64,000 bases of DNA, from positions 25,836 to 89,835 of the forward strand of contig NZ_MUNW01000082.1 of NCBI RefSeq assembly GCF_002002725.1, in the 5' to 3' direction. Positions 37,167 to 46,545 of the stretch are shown piece by piece. The position numbers were made by a program, and so were the translations under genes. The notes beneath the pieces are model-generated. The model did no database searches. It was given only the letters and a program-made list of their open reading frames with translations, and was not told the DNA's origin. The stretch is from Sinorhizobium sp. A49. GTDB taxonomy: Bacteria > Pseudomonadota > Alphaproteobacteria > Rhizobiales > Rhizobiaceae. The number at the start of each line of letters is the position of its first letter. Within the stretch, counting starts at the first letter, position 1.

Positions 37167-37910
37167 ATGCGCCTGGCGTTCACATTTGTTCGCAGCCTTG
37201 TTGTGCTTGCTGCTCTCTGGCAGGCGGCGGTGGTTGTGTTCGCGTTACCGCGCTATCTATTGCCCACACCGGTCGAGGTGCTGGCCGTCTTTGCACGGCA
37301 GCCGCGATTTCTGTTTGAACAGAGCCTTGTGACGATTGCCGAAATGCTGGTCGGCCTCGTGGTCGGCACGGCGTTCGGCGTTGCGACGGCTATCGGGCTG
37401 GCAGCTTTTCCGCGGTTCGGGAAGCTCGTCTGGCCTTTCGTGCTTGTTCTGCAGGCCTTCCCCGTCTTCGTCATTGCGCCATTGCTGGTGCTGTGGTTCG
37501 GCTTCGGCATGGTCTCGAAGATCGTGATGGCGGCCATCATCATTTTCTTTCCCGTTGTCTCTGCGTTCTCGGACGGTCTGCGCCGTACAGATACGCAGAT
37601 CCTTGATGCCGTCGCGCTCACCAAGGCGAGCCACTGGCAGGCGCTAAGGCTCGTGCGACTGCCGCTGGCGTTGCCGGGGCTGGTCACCGGCCTGCGCGTT
37701 GCTGCCCCCTTGGCACCGCTCGGCGCCGTCGTTGGCGAGTGGGTAGGCGCTTCGGCCGGCCTCGGCTTCGTTATCGTCCAGGCAAATGCCCGCATGCAGA
37801 CCGATGTCGTCTTCGCTGCGATGGCCATTCTTGCTGTGCTTGCCGTCGCCCTCAGGCTGCTCGTCGATGAGGCAACACGTCCACTCGCGCACTGGGCGCG
37901 GGAAACCTGA
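37167..37910 (+). CDS. thiX: Thiamine-precursor ABC transporter permease (ThiX-like)
   Basis: The 247-residue permease is of the SsuC/TauC/ThiX class, with about six helices and the EAA-like loop DAVALTKASHWQALRLVRLP before LPGLVTGLRVAAPLAPLGAV. An LPTPVEVLAVF segment after the first helix is typical. The TPP riboswitch upstream and the ThiY-like binding protein downstream identify it as importer of a thiamine pyrimidine precursor. No ATPase gene (ThiZ) is next to it, so the pump needs one from elsewhere. The start ATG has a weak ribosome-binding site. Confidence 0.85.
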   Translation: MRLAFTFVRSLVVLAALWQAAVVVFALPRYLLPTPVEVLAVFARQPRFLFEQSLVTIAEMLVGLVVGTAFGVATAIGLAAFPRFGKLVWPFVLVLQAFPVFVIAPLLVLWFGFGMVSKIVMAAIIIFFPVVSAFSDGLRRTDTQILDAVALTKASHWQALRLVRLPLALPGLVTGLRVAAPLAPLGAVVGEWVGASAGLGFVIVQANARMQTDVVFAAMAILAVLAVALRLLVDEATRPLAHWARET

Positions 37911-37944
37911 ATTTCTGAGATCAATTGGGAGAGTTCATAACATC

Positions 37945-38892
37945 ATGATCCGCAAATCTCTGCTTTCCGCCAGCCTCGCTCTCGGCGTCGTCTTTTCAGC
38001 CGGTTCGGCAACGGCCGCCGAAAAACTGACGGTGATGCTGGAGTGGTTCGTCAATCCCGACCATGCGCCGATCGTCGTCGCGAAGGAGCTCGGCCTCTTC
38101 GAAAAGGCGGGGCTCGATGTCGAGCTGGTTCCGCCCGCCGACCCATCGAGCGTGCCGCGTCTGGTTGCAGCCGGGCAGGCCGATATCGGCGTGCATTATC
38201 AACCGAACCTCTATCTTGATCATGCCGCAGGCCTGCCGCTTGTCCGCATTGGCACTCTGGTCGAGACGCCGCTCAACACCGTCACCGTCCTTGACGACAG
38301 TCCGATCCGCAGCCTTGTCGATCTGAAGGGCAAGAAGATCGGCTTTTCGGTCTCCGGTTTCGAGGATGCAATGCTCGGCCGGATGCTGGCCTCGGCCGGT
38401 CTCAAGAAGGAAGACGTCGAACTCGTCAACGTTAACTTCGCCCTGTCTCCGTCCCTGATCGCCGGTAAGGTCGATGCAACGATCGGCGGCTTCCGGAATT
38501 TTGAACTGACGCAGATGCGGCTCGAGGGGCATGAGGGCCGTTCCTTCTTCCCAGAAGAGCATGGCGTGCCTGTTTATGACGAGCTCGTCTTCGTTTCCGA
38601 CAAGGCAAAGGTTGCTGACAAGCGCTTGCGGCCCTTCCTGGTCGCGGTGGAGCAGGGTGCGATTTTCCTCACCAATCATCCGACTGAAGCCTGGAAGCTG
38701 TTCGTCAAGGCTTATCCGAACCTCGATGACGAACTCAACCGCAGTGCATTCACGGACACGCTGCCGCGCTTCGCCAAAAGGCCGGCGGCGCTCGACCGTG
38801 GCCGCTACGAGCGGTTTGGCGCTTTTCTTGCCGAAAGCGGTTTGATCGGCAAGGCACCTGATGTCGACGATATCGCGGTGGAAATCCGATGA
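37945..38892 (+). CDS. thiY: Thiamine-precursor ABC transporter substrate-binding protein (ThiY-like)
   Basis: The 315-residue periplasmic protein has a Sec signal peptide (SLLSASLALGVVFSAGSATAA) and then the NMT1/THI5-like signature: LTVMLEWFVNPDHAPIVVAK, AGLDVELVPPADPSS, ADIGVHYQP and an LVDLKGKKIGFSVSGFEDAM segment. This family binds formyl-aminopyrimidine or HMP. I chose the ATG at 37945, because the longer frame upstream overlaps the permease gene. It overlaps thiM by four bases. Confidence 0.9.
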   Translation: MIRKSLLSASLALGVVFSAGSATAAEKLTVMLEWFVNPDHAPIVVAKELGLFEKAGLDVELVPPADPSSVPRLVAAGQADIGVHYQPNLYLDHAAGLPLVRIGTLVETPLNTVTVLDDSPIRSLVDLKGKKIGFSVSGFEDAMLGRMLASAGLKKEDVELVNVNFALSPSLIAGKVDATIGGFRNFELTQMRLEGHEGRSFFPEEHGVPVYDELVFVSDKAKVADKRLRPFLVAVEQGAIFLTNHPTEAWKLFVKAYPNLDDELNRSAFTDTLPRFAKRPAALDRGRYERFGAFLAESGLIGKAPDVDDIAVEIR

Positions 38893-39629
38893 CGGGTACA
38901 TCGGATTTCGTCGAAAGTGTTGTCGCATCGCTGGCGCTTGTGCGGCAGCGCCGCCCCCGCGTGTATTGCCTGATGAACACGGTGGTGCAGAAGTTCGTAG
39001 CCGATGGGCTGGCAGCTCTGGGTGCGATCCCCTCGATGACATCGGCCCTGGAAGAGGTCGAGGCTTTTGCCCAGCGAGCCGATGCGCTCGTCGTCAATCT
39101 AGGTACGCTTGATGAAGAGCGACGCACGGCGATCCGCTCGGCAACAGTCGTTGCGCGCCACGCCAATAAACCGTGGATCGTCGATCCCGTGCACTGCGAC
39201 TATTCGCCGTCGCGGCTCGCCTTCGCCCGAGAACTCATCGCGTCCGAACCTTCCGTTGTTCGCGGTAATGCCAGCGAGATGGACCTTTTCGGGGAAGTCA
39301 ATGGCGCGCTGAAGATCAAGACCGGGGCAGTCGATGAACTCACACTGGATCTACATACGATTCGGGTTGAGAACGGCCACCCCCTCATGGCGCAGGTCAC
39401 GGGTACCGGGTGCCTCTCGGGCGCCTTGATCGCGGCCTTCATGGCCGTCGAGCCGGATCGCCTGAAGGCCGCCACGGGGACGCTTTTGACAAGCGGCATC
39501 GCCGCCGAAATCGCTGCGGAGCGTTCGAGTGGGCCGGGTACCTTCGAAGCTCTCTTCCGTGATGCGCTCGCAGCGCTGCGCCCAGAGGATATCATTGTCA
39601 ATGCGAGGATTTCCCATGCCGAAGGTTGA
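38889..39629 (+). CDS. thiM: Hydroxyethylthiazole kinase
   Basis: ThiM phosphorylates salvaged 4-methyl-5-hydroxyethylthiazole (HET). The 246-residue protein has the family segments CLMNTVVQKFVADGLAALGA, LVVNLGTLDEER, PWIVDPVHCDYSPSRL, VVRGNASEMDL and the ATP-site VTGTGCLSGALIAAFMAV. It overlaps the ThiY gene by ATGA and thiE by 14 bases, so the operon is tightly coupled. An NPxT-type core is somewhat divergent (MNTVVQ), which is usual in rhizobial ThiM. Confidence 0.92.
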   Translation: MTGTSDFVESVVASLALVRQRRPRVYCLMNTVVQKFVADGLAALGAIPSMTSALEEVEAFAQRADALVVNLGTLDEERRTAIRSATVVARHANKPWIVDPVHCDYSPSRLAFARELIASEPSVVRGNASEMDLFGEVNGALKIKTGAVDELTLDLHTIRVENGHPLMAQVTGTGCLSGALIAAFMAVEPDRLKAATGTLLTSGIAAEIAAERSSGPGTFEALFRDALAALRPEDIIVNARISHAEG

Positions 39630-40275
39630 CTACCGCCTCAACGCCCTTGTCGATGCGCGCCTTGGGGACAAGGCGCATTTGGCTGATCTGGCGCGCATCG
39701 CAGCGCTCAATGGTGCGACGCTGATCCAGTATCGCGACGAAACGAGCTCGACACGGGAGATGATCGAACAGGCGCGGGCGATGTGCGCCGCGCTTGCCGG
39801 TACCGGTGTGCCCTTCGTGGTCAACGATCGTGTCGATGTGGCGCTTGCAGCAGGTGCCGCCGGCGTCCATCTCGGTCGGGACGACATGGATGCGGCAACG
39901 GCGCGCTCGATCATGGGTGACACTGCGATCATCGGTCTGACGGTCAAGAACGAAGCGGACGCACAGGCCGCGATTGCCGCGCCGATCGATTATGCCTGCA
40001 TCGGCGGCGTCTACGAGACCCTGTCGAAGCACAATCCCGATCCGCCCCTCGGCCTCGAAGGGTTCGCCAGACTTCGTGCCACGCTTCTGGCGGCCAAGCC
40101 GAACCTGCCTGTCGGAGCCATTGCCAGTATAAATGCGCAGCGCGCCGCGGACGTCGTTGCCGCGGGAGCGGATGGTGTCGCGGTCATCTCCACAATTTTC
40201 GCCGCTGTGGATCCAGCGGCGGCCACGCGCGAATTGCGCGCTTGTGTCGAGAACGCTCTGGGGGAGGCTTCGTGA
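39616..40275 (+). CDS. thiE: Thiamine-phosphate synthase (operon 1 copy)
   Basis: ThiE joins HMP-pyrophosphate and HET-phosphate to thiamine phosphate. The 219-residue TIM-barrel protein has [57 protein letters not shown] and [10 protein letters not shown], matching the family. The ATG at 39616 overlaps the thiM end. It belongs to the salvage operon thiM-thiE-thiD. A second, clearly different thiE lies at 60775 in a biosynthetic operon. Confidence 0.92.
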   Translation: MPKVDYRLNALVDARLGDKAHLADLARIAALNGATLIQYRDETSSTREMIEQARAMCAALAGTGVPFVVNDRVDVALAAGAAGVHLGRDDMDAATARSIMGDTAIIGLTVKNEADAQAAIAAPIDYACIGGVYETLSKHNPDPPLGLEGFARLRATLLAAKPNLPVGAIASINAQRAADVVAAGADGVAVISTIFAAVDPAAATRELRACVENALGEAS

Positions 40276-41084
40276 TGACAGCCATTGCAGTCACCATTGC
40301 GGGCTCGGATTCCGGCGGCGGCGCTGGTATCCAGGCAGACCTCAAGACGTTTTCGGCTCTCGGCGCCTATGGCGCGAGCGTTATCACCGCGATCACGGCG
40401 CAGAACACCAGGGGTGTAACGGCGGTCGAGGATATCTCGCCCACGATTGTCGGCGCGCAGATCGATGCGGTGTTTTCGGACCTCGCCGTTGGCGCGGTAA
40501 AGATCGGCATGGTGTCCCGGGGAGAGACGATCGCGATCATTGCCGACGGACTTCGCCGATACGGCAAGATGGCAGTGCTCGATCCTGTGATGATCGCCAC
40601 ATCCGGTGATCCCTTGCTAAGCCCAGATGCTATTGTTGCGTTGAGCGAGCAACTGCTGCCGCTGGCACTGGCGGCCACGCCCAACCTGCCGGAGGCGGCA
40701 TTGCTGACAGGGCGCGCGATCGCGACGGATGAGGCCGAGATGGCCCGGCAGGCGGAGATCATGCTGAAGGCCGGTGCGCGTTCGGTGCTGATCAAGGGCG
40801 GGCATGGGCATGGCCCCGAAGCGACGGATATCTTCTTCGATGGCGGAGACCCCGTTCGACTGACGGCGCCGCGCATCGAGACGACGAATGATCACGGCAC
40901 GGGTTGCACGCTGTCGGCGGCGATCGCTGCCGGGCTTGCAGGCGGAATGTCACTCGCAGACGCCGTCATTGCCGCCAAGGATTATCTACACGGCGCCATC
41001 GTTGCCGCCGGCGATCTCAAAGTCGGGCAGGGACGGGGACCAGTCCACCACTTTCATCGCTGGTGGCAGCACGATGTTCGCTAA
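40275..41084 (+). CDS. thiD: Hydroxymethylpyrimidine / phosphomethylpyrimidine kinase
   Basis: ThiD phosphorylates HMP twice to HMP-pyrophosphate. The 269-residue ribokinase-fold protein begins with [20 protein letters not shown], followed by [41 protein letters not shown], and the catalytic [17 protein letters not shown]. The ATG at 40275 shares one base with the thiE stop. It completes the riboswitch-controlled salvage operon. The last residues overlap the start of a truncated TRAP permease gene. Confidence 0.95.
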   Translation: MTAIAVTIAGSDSGGGAGIQADLKTFSALGAYGASVITAITAQNTRGVTAVEDISPTIVGAQIDAVFSDLAVGAVKIGMVSRGETIAIIADGLRRYGKMAVLDPVMIATSGDPLLSPDAIVALSEQLLPLALAATPNLPEAALLTGRAIATDEAEMARQAEIMLKAGARSVLIKGGHGHGPEATDIFFDGGDPVRLTAPRIETTNDHGTGCTLSAAIAAGLAGGMSLADAVIAAKDYLHGAIVAAGDLKVGQGRGPVHHFHRWWQHDVR

Positions 41085-41325
41085 CGCGGCGCAGGCGTTA
41101 TCGCTGCGACTGGAGCGAATGCTAGAGCTTGCCGGAGCGTTTCTGCTTGCGCTCCTGCTCGTCACCACCACCCTCTCGGTTGTCCTCCGATACGTGGCGG
41201 CAAGCGGTTTTACCGGGGCAGAGGAAGCGGCGAGCTGGTTACTGGTGGCACTTGTCTCGATCGGGTTGCCGCTTGCCTCGACCGCTAGGGGATTGCGGAT
41301 CGATCTGTTCGAGGGAGGATCGGCG
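41074..41325 (+). pseudogene. Truncated TRAP transporter small permease (DctQ family)
   Basis: An ATG at 41074 opens a protein with a first helix LAGAFLLALLLVTTTLSVVL, then RYVAASGFTGAEEAASWLLV and a second helix ending in STARGLRIDLFE, the normal first half of DctQ proteins. After about residue 84 the sequence loses sense and an IS110-type fragment follows, so the gene is cut. The large permease and binding protein are missing. It once formed the tail of the thiamine operon or a separate uptake system. Confidence 0.65.
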
Positions 41326-41510
41326 CATGGTCATGGCCATGCGCAAGTTTTACGCCGCTCGTCGAAGTTCATTGGCGGCGGCAACGCCGAATCGTGGCTC
41401 TGGCGCAAGGCGCATCGCGCTTCAGGATCTGCGCGCATTGTTCTCCGGCACCATCACTCTGCTTGCTTGTATCATCCTGAGGTCCGGCAGCGGTAGAGCG
41501 GCGCTCGATC

Positions 41511-41985
41511 TTGGCGGCGTTTCACCGGCACTCGGCCTTTCCGTCGATGGCACCGGTGGTCGCGGCCTATCAGGCGCTTCGCGGCGTCTCCTTCCTTGTT
41601 GCCGTCACCTTCGTCAGCGAAGTCGGCGATGTACGCCGCTTCGACAACCCGCGGCAGTTGATGGCTTTCCTGGGCCTCGTTCCCTCGGAACGGTCGACCG
41701 GCGAGACGGTCAAACGCGGCGGCCTGACGCTGGCCGGAAACCGCCGCGCGCGCCGCGTCCTGGTCGAGGGCGCCTGGAGCTATCGCCATCCCGCCAGGGT
41801 GACGGAAACCATTCGCGTCCGGCTTGAGGGGCTGCCGAAGGCGGTGCGGGAGATGGCCTGGAAAGCGCAGACACGGCTGTGCGGCCGTCACCGGCGCCTG
41901 ACGGCCGCGGGCAAGAAAAACCCCATCGTCGTTGCGGCGAGCGCGCGCGAGATGGCAGCGACCAGGTCGAACCGGTGCGCTGACG
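41511..41985 (+). mobile_element. IS110-family transposase, C-terminal fragment
   Basis: The frame reads PVVAAYQALRGVSFLVAVTF, then RRFDNPRQLMAFLGLVPSER, GGLTLAGNRRARRVLVEGAW and RLEGLPKAVREMAWKAQTRL, ending in a SAREMA segment. This is the Transposase_20 part of IS110/IS1111 elements with its RR-loop. The N-terminal RuvC-like catalytic half is missing, so it is dead. It adjoins the truncated DctQ gene. Confidence 0.85.
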
Positions 41986-42448
41986 ATGCGGTGCGCTGCT
42001 ACCTTAAAGGTCCAAGTTGCAACCAGCTGCCCCCCAGCGCGGGCGCCGCCTCATTGAGGGGCTTTGCCCGCGCCGGAGCTTCGGCGGACATCAGGGGCAG
42101 CACGGAGACGGGATGGGCCGCGGTGGGGAATTCCCGGCGACCCTATGTGGCTGGACATCAGAATCCAACGCCCGACTTCTAGACAGGGATGGCCCAAGAC
42201 GAATTACGGAAGTGCGGTAACCAACCCGCGGATAAGAGCTGGATCAACCGTCGTCTGAAGGCCCCGTCCCCGCGCTGCCCCATCAACGGTAACAAAATCG
42301 GTGTCAAAGACATGGGGCGCATAAGTCCGCGTATCACCCTTGACCACGGTCATAAGAGGGTTCTCACTGCCCTAGCATCGGTCTACATTGCCGCGAATCA
42401 TATGCCACAGGTTGACGAATGCAGGGCCCACAACATAGCCACGCGCCG
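41986..42448. other. Stretch without a recognisable gene after the IS110 fragment
   Basis: Frames are open in places but show no family motif, ribosome-binding site or codon pattern of a gene. It is probably decayed mobile-element DNA leading to the nucleotidyltransferase gene. Confidence 0.3.
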
Positions 42449-43354
42449 ATGAAGTCGAGTATTGTTCATCTCCCTGAGCGTAAGCAGGTTGAGCTCGCGC
42501 GCGTTGTCGAGGTGCTGCATGAGGAGTTCGAGGACGCGCTGAAGGACGGCACTGCCGACTTCAAAAAACGTGGTCGAATACTGAAGATCATTCTGTTCGG
42601 TTCTTACGCACGCGGAAACTGGGTCGATGAGCCGCATACGAAGAAGGGCTATCGCTCGGATTACGATATCCTTGTTGTTGTGAACAACAGCAAGCTCGCG
42701 GACTTCGCGCGTTATTGGGCAAAAGCGCAGGATCGATTGCTGCGTCTCTCTGGAGTGGAAACACCGGTTAGCTTGATCGTCCACTCTCGTCGCGAAGTGA
42801 ACACCGCTCTCTATGACGGACAATATTTCTTTGTCGATATTCGGCTAGACGGCATTGTGCTCTACGAACTCGATGATGAGCCTTTAGCAGTCGCCAGGCC
42901 TCTCTCAAAAGTGGACGCATTGCGGATCGCGACGGAGTACTTCGAAGACCGTCTGCCGCACGCTCGAAAATTCGCTAAGGGCGGCGGCTTTTACGTGTCA
43001 GAAGGGGATCTCAAGGAAGCTGCCTTCCTCCTGCACCAGTCGATCGAACAAGCCTACGCCACGCTTCTTCTGGTACTGACCAACTACAGCCCAGCCTCCC
43101 ATAACCTGAACTTCCTGCGTGGTCGGGCCGAAGAGCAGCATCGCGAGCTGGCGGAGATCTGGCCGCGCGATCAGCAGCGCTTCTCTACTTGGTTTAACAT
43201 TGTCAACGAAGCCTATGTAAAAGCGCGTTATTCCAGGCACTTTGAAATCACCGAGGAAGCCCTGTTGTGGCTACTGAGCCGGACCGAGGCACTCATCGAT
43301 CTCGTCGAAAAAGCCTGCCGCACCCACCTTCAATCGCTCAAATCAGAAACTTGA
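42449..43354 (+). CDS. Fused nucleotidyltransferase-HEPN protein (MNT/HEPN toxin-antitoxin-like)
   Basis: The 301-residue protein (start ATG 42449; 42419 is an in-frame alternative) joins two domains. The N-terminal one has the minimal nucleotidyltransferase motif GSYARG, a spacer, then SDYDILVVV, the GSx-DxD active site. The C-terminal one is helical like HEPN, with FLLHQSIEQAYATLLLVLTN and a possible R-x4-H motif (RAEEQH), then YVKARYSRHFEITEEAL. As separate genes, MNT antitoxins AMPylate HEPN RNase toxins. The fused form occurs in accessory DNA of many proteobacteria. It stands alone amid IS debris. A decayed copy of its HEPN end is at 53261. Confidence 0.8.
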   Translation: MKSSIVHLPERKQVELARVVEVLHEEFEDALKDGTADFKKRGRILKIILFGSYARGNWVDEPHTKKGYRSDYDILVVVNNSKLADFARYWAKAQDRLLRLSGVETPVSLIVHSRREVNTALYDGQYFFVDIRLDGIVLYELDDEPLAVARPLSKVDALRIATEYFEDRLPHARKFAKGGGFYVSEGDLKEAAFLLHQSIEQAYATLLLVLTNYSPASHNLNFLRGRAEEQHRELAEIWPRDQQRFSTWFNIVNEAYVKARYSRHFEITEEALLWLLSRTEALIDLVEKACRTHLQSLKSET

Positions 43355-43429
43355 ATCCCCAAAGAACCAAGCCAATAAAGCACGATACTAGGTGTCTGGC
43401 GGTATCTTGATCATGCATCAGTTTCTGTG

Positions 43430-43690
43430 ATGGGGCGCCAACGGATCCGGGTTGCACAAATGTGTGCTTGCGGATTGCGGCGTCTCCTGGGCGAAGGCGG
43501 TAGCGTTGAAGCTAGACACGAAACGGCGGTCGCGCTTGCTAGCTGCGCCAGCACACTGCGCATGAAATGCACCCGGCCCTTTGCCATGTCGCGCACAGGA
43601 CCTTGGTGACGGCCGCCTTGAGGCCTTCCCGCGCATCGGAAAAAGACAAGCTTGACGCCGCGCTGAACTGGCCTCGTCCAGGAAGAGAGG
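43430..43690 (-). mobile_element. IS256-family transposase fragment
   Basis: On the - strand three frames hold consecutive pieces of an IS256 (Mutator) transposase: FSDAREGLKAAVTKVL, then KGRVHFMRSVLAQLAS, then KRDRRFVSSFNATAFAQETP. Two frameshifts break it, and both ends of the protein are absent. It lies just after the reductase gene's 3' end at 43720. Confidence 0.7.
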
Positions 43691-43719
43691 GCCGGATCTT
43701 AGATCATAATTCGTCCCTA

Positions 43720-45252
43720 CTAGGCCTCGCCCCGCTCCATCGCCAGTTCTGCCTCGAGGCTCTCGGTGTCGCGGAAGATCGTGGCGACCGCCAGCACACG
43801 GCCTCCGCGCCTGAAGCGCAGGAGGCAGTCCCTGGCGGGAATGTCGCCCTCGACCTCGATCTCGTCCCATCCCTCGGCATGGCCGACATAGTTGATCGGA
43901 ACGTCGTAATGTTGGCTCCAAAAGAACGGCACGTCCGTGAACTTCGTCCGGCGTCCGAGCATGTTGAGTGCGGCCGCAGCACCTTGCCGCTGCGCCACCA
44001 CCCAGTGCTCCACCCTGATGTTCTCGCCACTATGGGGATCGGGCCACCGGGCAATATCGCCGGCCGCATATATGCCCGGCACGCTGGTCTCAAGATATGC
44101 ATCGACCAGAACGCCCCGATCGGTGGCGAGCCCGGCCGCTTCGGCGAGACCGACCCGCGGGCGCACGCCGATGCCGGCAACGACTATGTCTGCGGCCAGG
44201 ATGCCGCCGCTGCTCAGCTGGATCTCCGTTGCACCGATGCTCGTCACGGTATCCCCAAGGTGGAAGATGACGCCATTTCCCTCATGCAGGGCGCGGATGA
44301 AATCGCCGATCTGCGGCCCCAATATCCGCTCCATCGGCCGTTCGTCGGGCGCCACCACATGCACTTCGACGTCGCGGGTCCGAAGGGCGGCGGCTACTTC
44401 GAGGCCGATGAAGCTGGCGCCCAGGACGACGGCGCTGCGTGCAATGCCGGTTTGCGCGATGATCTTCCGACTGTCGGCAAGCGAGCGCAGCGTGTGGACA
44501 TGAGGCTGGTCGGCGCCGGGGATGGTCAGGCGAACCGGTTCGGCGCCCGTCGCCAGCAACAGTCTGTCGAAGGCGATCCGAGCCCCATCGGCGAGCAAGA
44601 TTTCGCTGGCGCGGACATCGATGCCGACAACCTTGGTTCCGAGGCGCAAGTCGATGCCGTTCTTGGCGAAGAAGCCCTCCTTGCGCAGCGGGATCCAGTC
44701 CTCCGGCGCCTTACCGGCGAGATAGTCCTTCGAAAGGTTAGGGCGGTCGACGGGCAGCGCCTCGTCATCGCTGATCATGACGATGGCGCCCTGAAACTGT
44801 TCGCGCCGCAGCCTCTCGGCGGCGGCAAAGCCGGCGGCGCCACCACCGACAATGACAATCTTTTCGGGAGCGGCCCCGGCATCACCCTCGCGTGGGGCAG
44901 GCGTCTGCTTCTTGCGCTTCTCGCCAACGATTATTTTGTCGCCGCGCTGTTCAACCGACCAGCATGCGAGCGGCGATAATGCCGGAGCACGCAGGGCCTC
45001 TCCGGTGCGCAGGTGAAAGCAGGCGTGATGCCAGGGGCAGCGGACGGTGTCGTCGGCGGCGAGGCCATCGACCAGCGGCCCACCGTAATGCGAGCAGTTG
45101 GCGGCTATCGCGAATATCTCGGATCCGCGGCGCAACAGAAGCACCGGCTCGCCATCGCGATGACCGACCAGCTTGCCGCCATCGGGAAGATCGGTGAGCG
45201 CAATGCCAAGGGCGAGGTCGGGTCCGGTCGGGCCTGAATGGTTAGCGGCCAT
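43720..45252 (-). CDS. Rieske-domain FAD-dependent pyridine-nucleotide oxidoreductase
   Basis: The 510-residue protein has an N-terminal Rieske [2Fe-2S] domain with CSHYGG and CPWHHACFH (the CxH...CxxH ligands). An AIF-like/ferredoxin-reductase flavoprotein follows: FAD motif IVIVGGGAAGFAAAERL near residue 130, a middle NAD(P)H-binding VVLGASFIGLEVAAAL, and a late GIYAAGDIARWPD. It should pass electrons from NAD(P)H to a ferredoxin, oxygenase or haem partner. The start ATG at 45252 has a strong CGGAGGAGA ribosome-binding site, which decides it over an upstream in-frame ATG (45345). It is downstream of the nsrR-like gene on the same strand, 193 bases away. Confidence 0.88.
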   Translation of the reverse strand: MAANHSGPTGPDLALGIALTDLPDGGKLVGHRDGEPVLLLRRGSEIFAIAANCSHYGGPLVDGLAADDTVRCPWHHACFHLRTGEALRAPALSPLACWSVEQRGDKIIVGEKRKKQTPAPREGDAGAAPEKIVIVGGGAAGFAAAERLRREQFQGAIVMISDDEALPVDRPNLSKDYLAGKAPEDWIPLRKEGFFAKNGIDLRLGTKVVGIDVRASEILLADGARIAFDRLLLATGAEPVRLTIPGADQPHVHTLRSLADSRKIIAQTGIARSAVVLGASFIGLEVAAALRTRDVEVHVVAPDERPMERILGPQIGDFIRALHEGNGVIFHLGDTVTSIGATEIQLSSGGILAADIVVAGIGVRPRVGLAEAAGLATDRGVLVDAYLETSVPGIYAAGDIARWPDPHSGENIRVEHWVVAQRQGAAAALNMLGRRTKFTDVPFFWSQHYDVPINYVGHAEGWDEIEVEGDIPARDCLLRFRRGGRVLAVATIFRDTESLEAELAMERGEA

Positions 45253-45445
45253 CTTCTCCTCCGTCGAAGGGCAGCTGCCGGTATCGTCCACTGCGACGCT
45301 GGGCTTACCTACCCAACAGGCAACTCCTCTGGGATTGTCCGCCATTCCGGCTCCCAGGCAAGTGAATTTGACCTGCAGTTGCGTGCAATTTTTGCGATAT
45401 GCCTAATCGGAGCCAAGCGCGGTCGTTCCCGCGCCGGGGCAGTCG

Positions 45446-45877
45446 CTAGGTGCGGGGCGTATCAACCAGGAAATCCTGGCGCGTCAGTGCGATGTCGGCA
45501 AGCGTGTAACGGTCGAGCGTGTTCTGGAACGACGACAGCGCGTCGCGCAGCATGCCGGAAAGCTTGCAGCAACGCGTGATCGAGCACTGGTTGCCGGTAG
45601 CAAAGCATTCGACCAGGGCGAAGTCCGGCTCGGTCAACCGGATCACGTCACCTATGCGGATGTCTTCCGGACGACGTCCGAGCGTCAGCCCGCCCGATCT
45701 GCCGCGAACCGCCGTCAGGTACCCGGCGCGTGTCAGCGTGTTGGCCACCTTGTTGAGATGCGCCTTCGACACGCCGAAGGCGCGCGCTGTTTCCTCGATC
45801 GTAAATAGCCGGTCCCCAGCAGACGCCGCGAACATCAGCATGCGCAGCGTGTAGTCGGAAAAGTTCGTCAGCCTCAT
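45446..45877 (-). CDS. nsrR: Rrf2-family iron-sulfur regulator, NsrR-like
   Basis: The 143-residue protein has the winged-helix start MRLTNFSDYTLRMLMFAA, the recognition helix region AFGVSKAHLNKVANTL, the wing VRGRSGGLTLGR, and cysteines at 91, 98, 103 and 104 (CFATGNQCSITRCC). This spacing fits the [Fe-S] cluster of NO-sensing NsrR better than IscR or RirA. NsrR represses NO-detoxification genes until NO damages its cluster. A haemoglobin gene lies 48 bases upstream on the same strand, which supports this reading. I chose the ATG at 45877, which has TTGGAG upstream. Confidence 0.75.
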   Translation of the reverse strand: MRLTNFSDYTLRMLMFAASAGDRLFTIEETARAFGVSKAHLNKVANTLTRAGYLTAVRGRSGGLTLGRRPEDIRIGDVIRLTEPDFALVECFATGNQCSITRCCKLSGMLRDALSSFQNTLDRYTLADIALTRQDFLVDTPRT

Positions 45878-45925
45878 TTCGCTCCAACCTTTGCGCATGC
45901 CGATCCTTCGCGCTGCCCCGGAAGG

Positions 45926-46390
45926 TCATAGGCTGTCGGCCGTGATCGGCTCGACGGACAACGTGTTTTCACCGCGATTGTAGGCCAGTGCAAGGCGGAA
46001 GGAATGCGCAATGCGCAATGCCCGTTCCATGAACAGCGCCGCAATCTCCGGCGGGCAGAGTTTTTGGACTGTAGCGCGAAATAAATCCAGCCATTGGCGG
46101 AAATGCTGTTCGCCAAGACCAGGAAGCGCCAGATGCGGCGGGAGCGGGCGGCCGTCATAGCGGCCGCTGCGAAGCATCAAAGACGACCAGAAGTCGCACA
46201 TTTTCGTCAGATGCTGTGGCCAGTCATGCCGCGCGATGGCGCTGTTGAACACCGGCCCGAGCAGGGCATCCTTGCGGAGCTCATCGTAGAAGCCGTGAAC
46301 CACGTCGTGGATCATCTGCTCGTCTAACTGCTCGGGTAGCACCCGACCGTCGATAACGATGGTTGGTTTGTCATTTGCGCCTTTGCTCAT
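45926..46390 (-). CDS. Group III truncated haemoglobin
   Basis: The 154-residue protein matches group III truncated globins (Ctb type): IHDVVHGFYDELRKDALLGP near the start, the PQHLTKMCDFWSSLMLRSG E-helix region, and GEQHFRQWLDLF with the proximal histidine and the conserved tryptophan, then CPPEIAALFMERALRIAHSF. These globins bind O2 and NO and are often NO- or microoxia-induced. It forms a pair with the nsrR-like gene downstream; the Rieske reductase further on could reduce it. That functional link is inference. Confidence 0.88.
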   Translation of the reverse strand: MSKGANDKPTIVIDGRVLPEQLDEQMIHDVVHGFYDELRKDALLGPVFNSAIARHDWPQHLTKMCDFWSSLMLRSGRYDGRPLPPHLALPGLGEQHFRQWLDLFRATVQKLCPPEIAALFMERALRIAHSFRLALAYNRGENTLSVEPITADSL

Positions 46391-46545
46391 GTCTGGATTC
46401 AGCCCTCAGTCAGGCCGATGCGGCCCTTTGTCGTCCAACGACGATTGGGTGTGTGATGAGAATACACTTCACTATGTGGATCAAAACATCTATCGTCAAT
46501 ATATCTTTTGCGGCATACCGGCGCGTACATTCGATGAGGGACCAG

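Noticed and set aside
37996..39042. A 348-codon open frame on the - strand.
   Set aside because: It is antisense to the ThiY-like binding protein and thiM, both with firm motifs.
43567..44979. A 470-codon open frame on the + strand.
   Set aside because: It lies antisense to the Rieske-flavoprotein gene, which carries clear FAD, NAD and Rieske motifs; the + frame has none.
46480..46500. TTTGATCCACATAG (- strand) as an Fnr box upstream of the globin.
   Set aside because: Only the left half matches TTGAT-N4-ATCAA; the right half does not.
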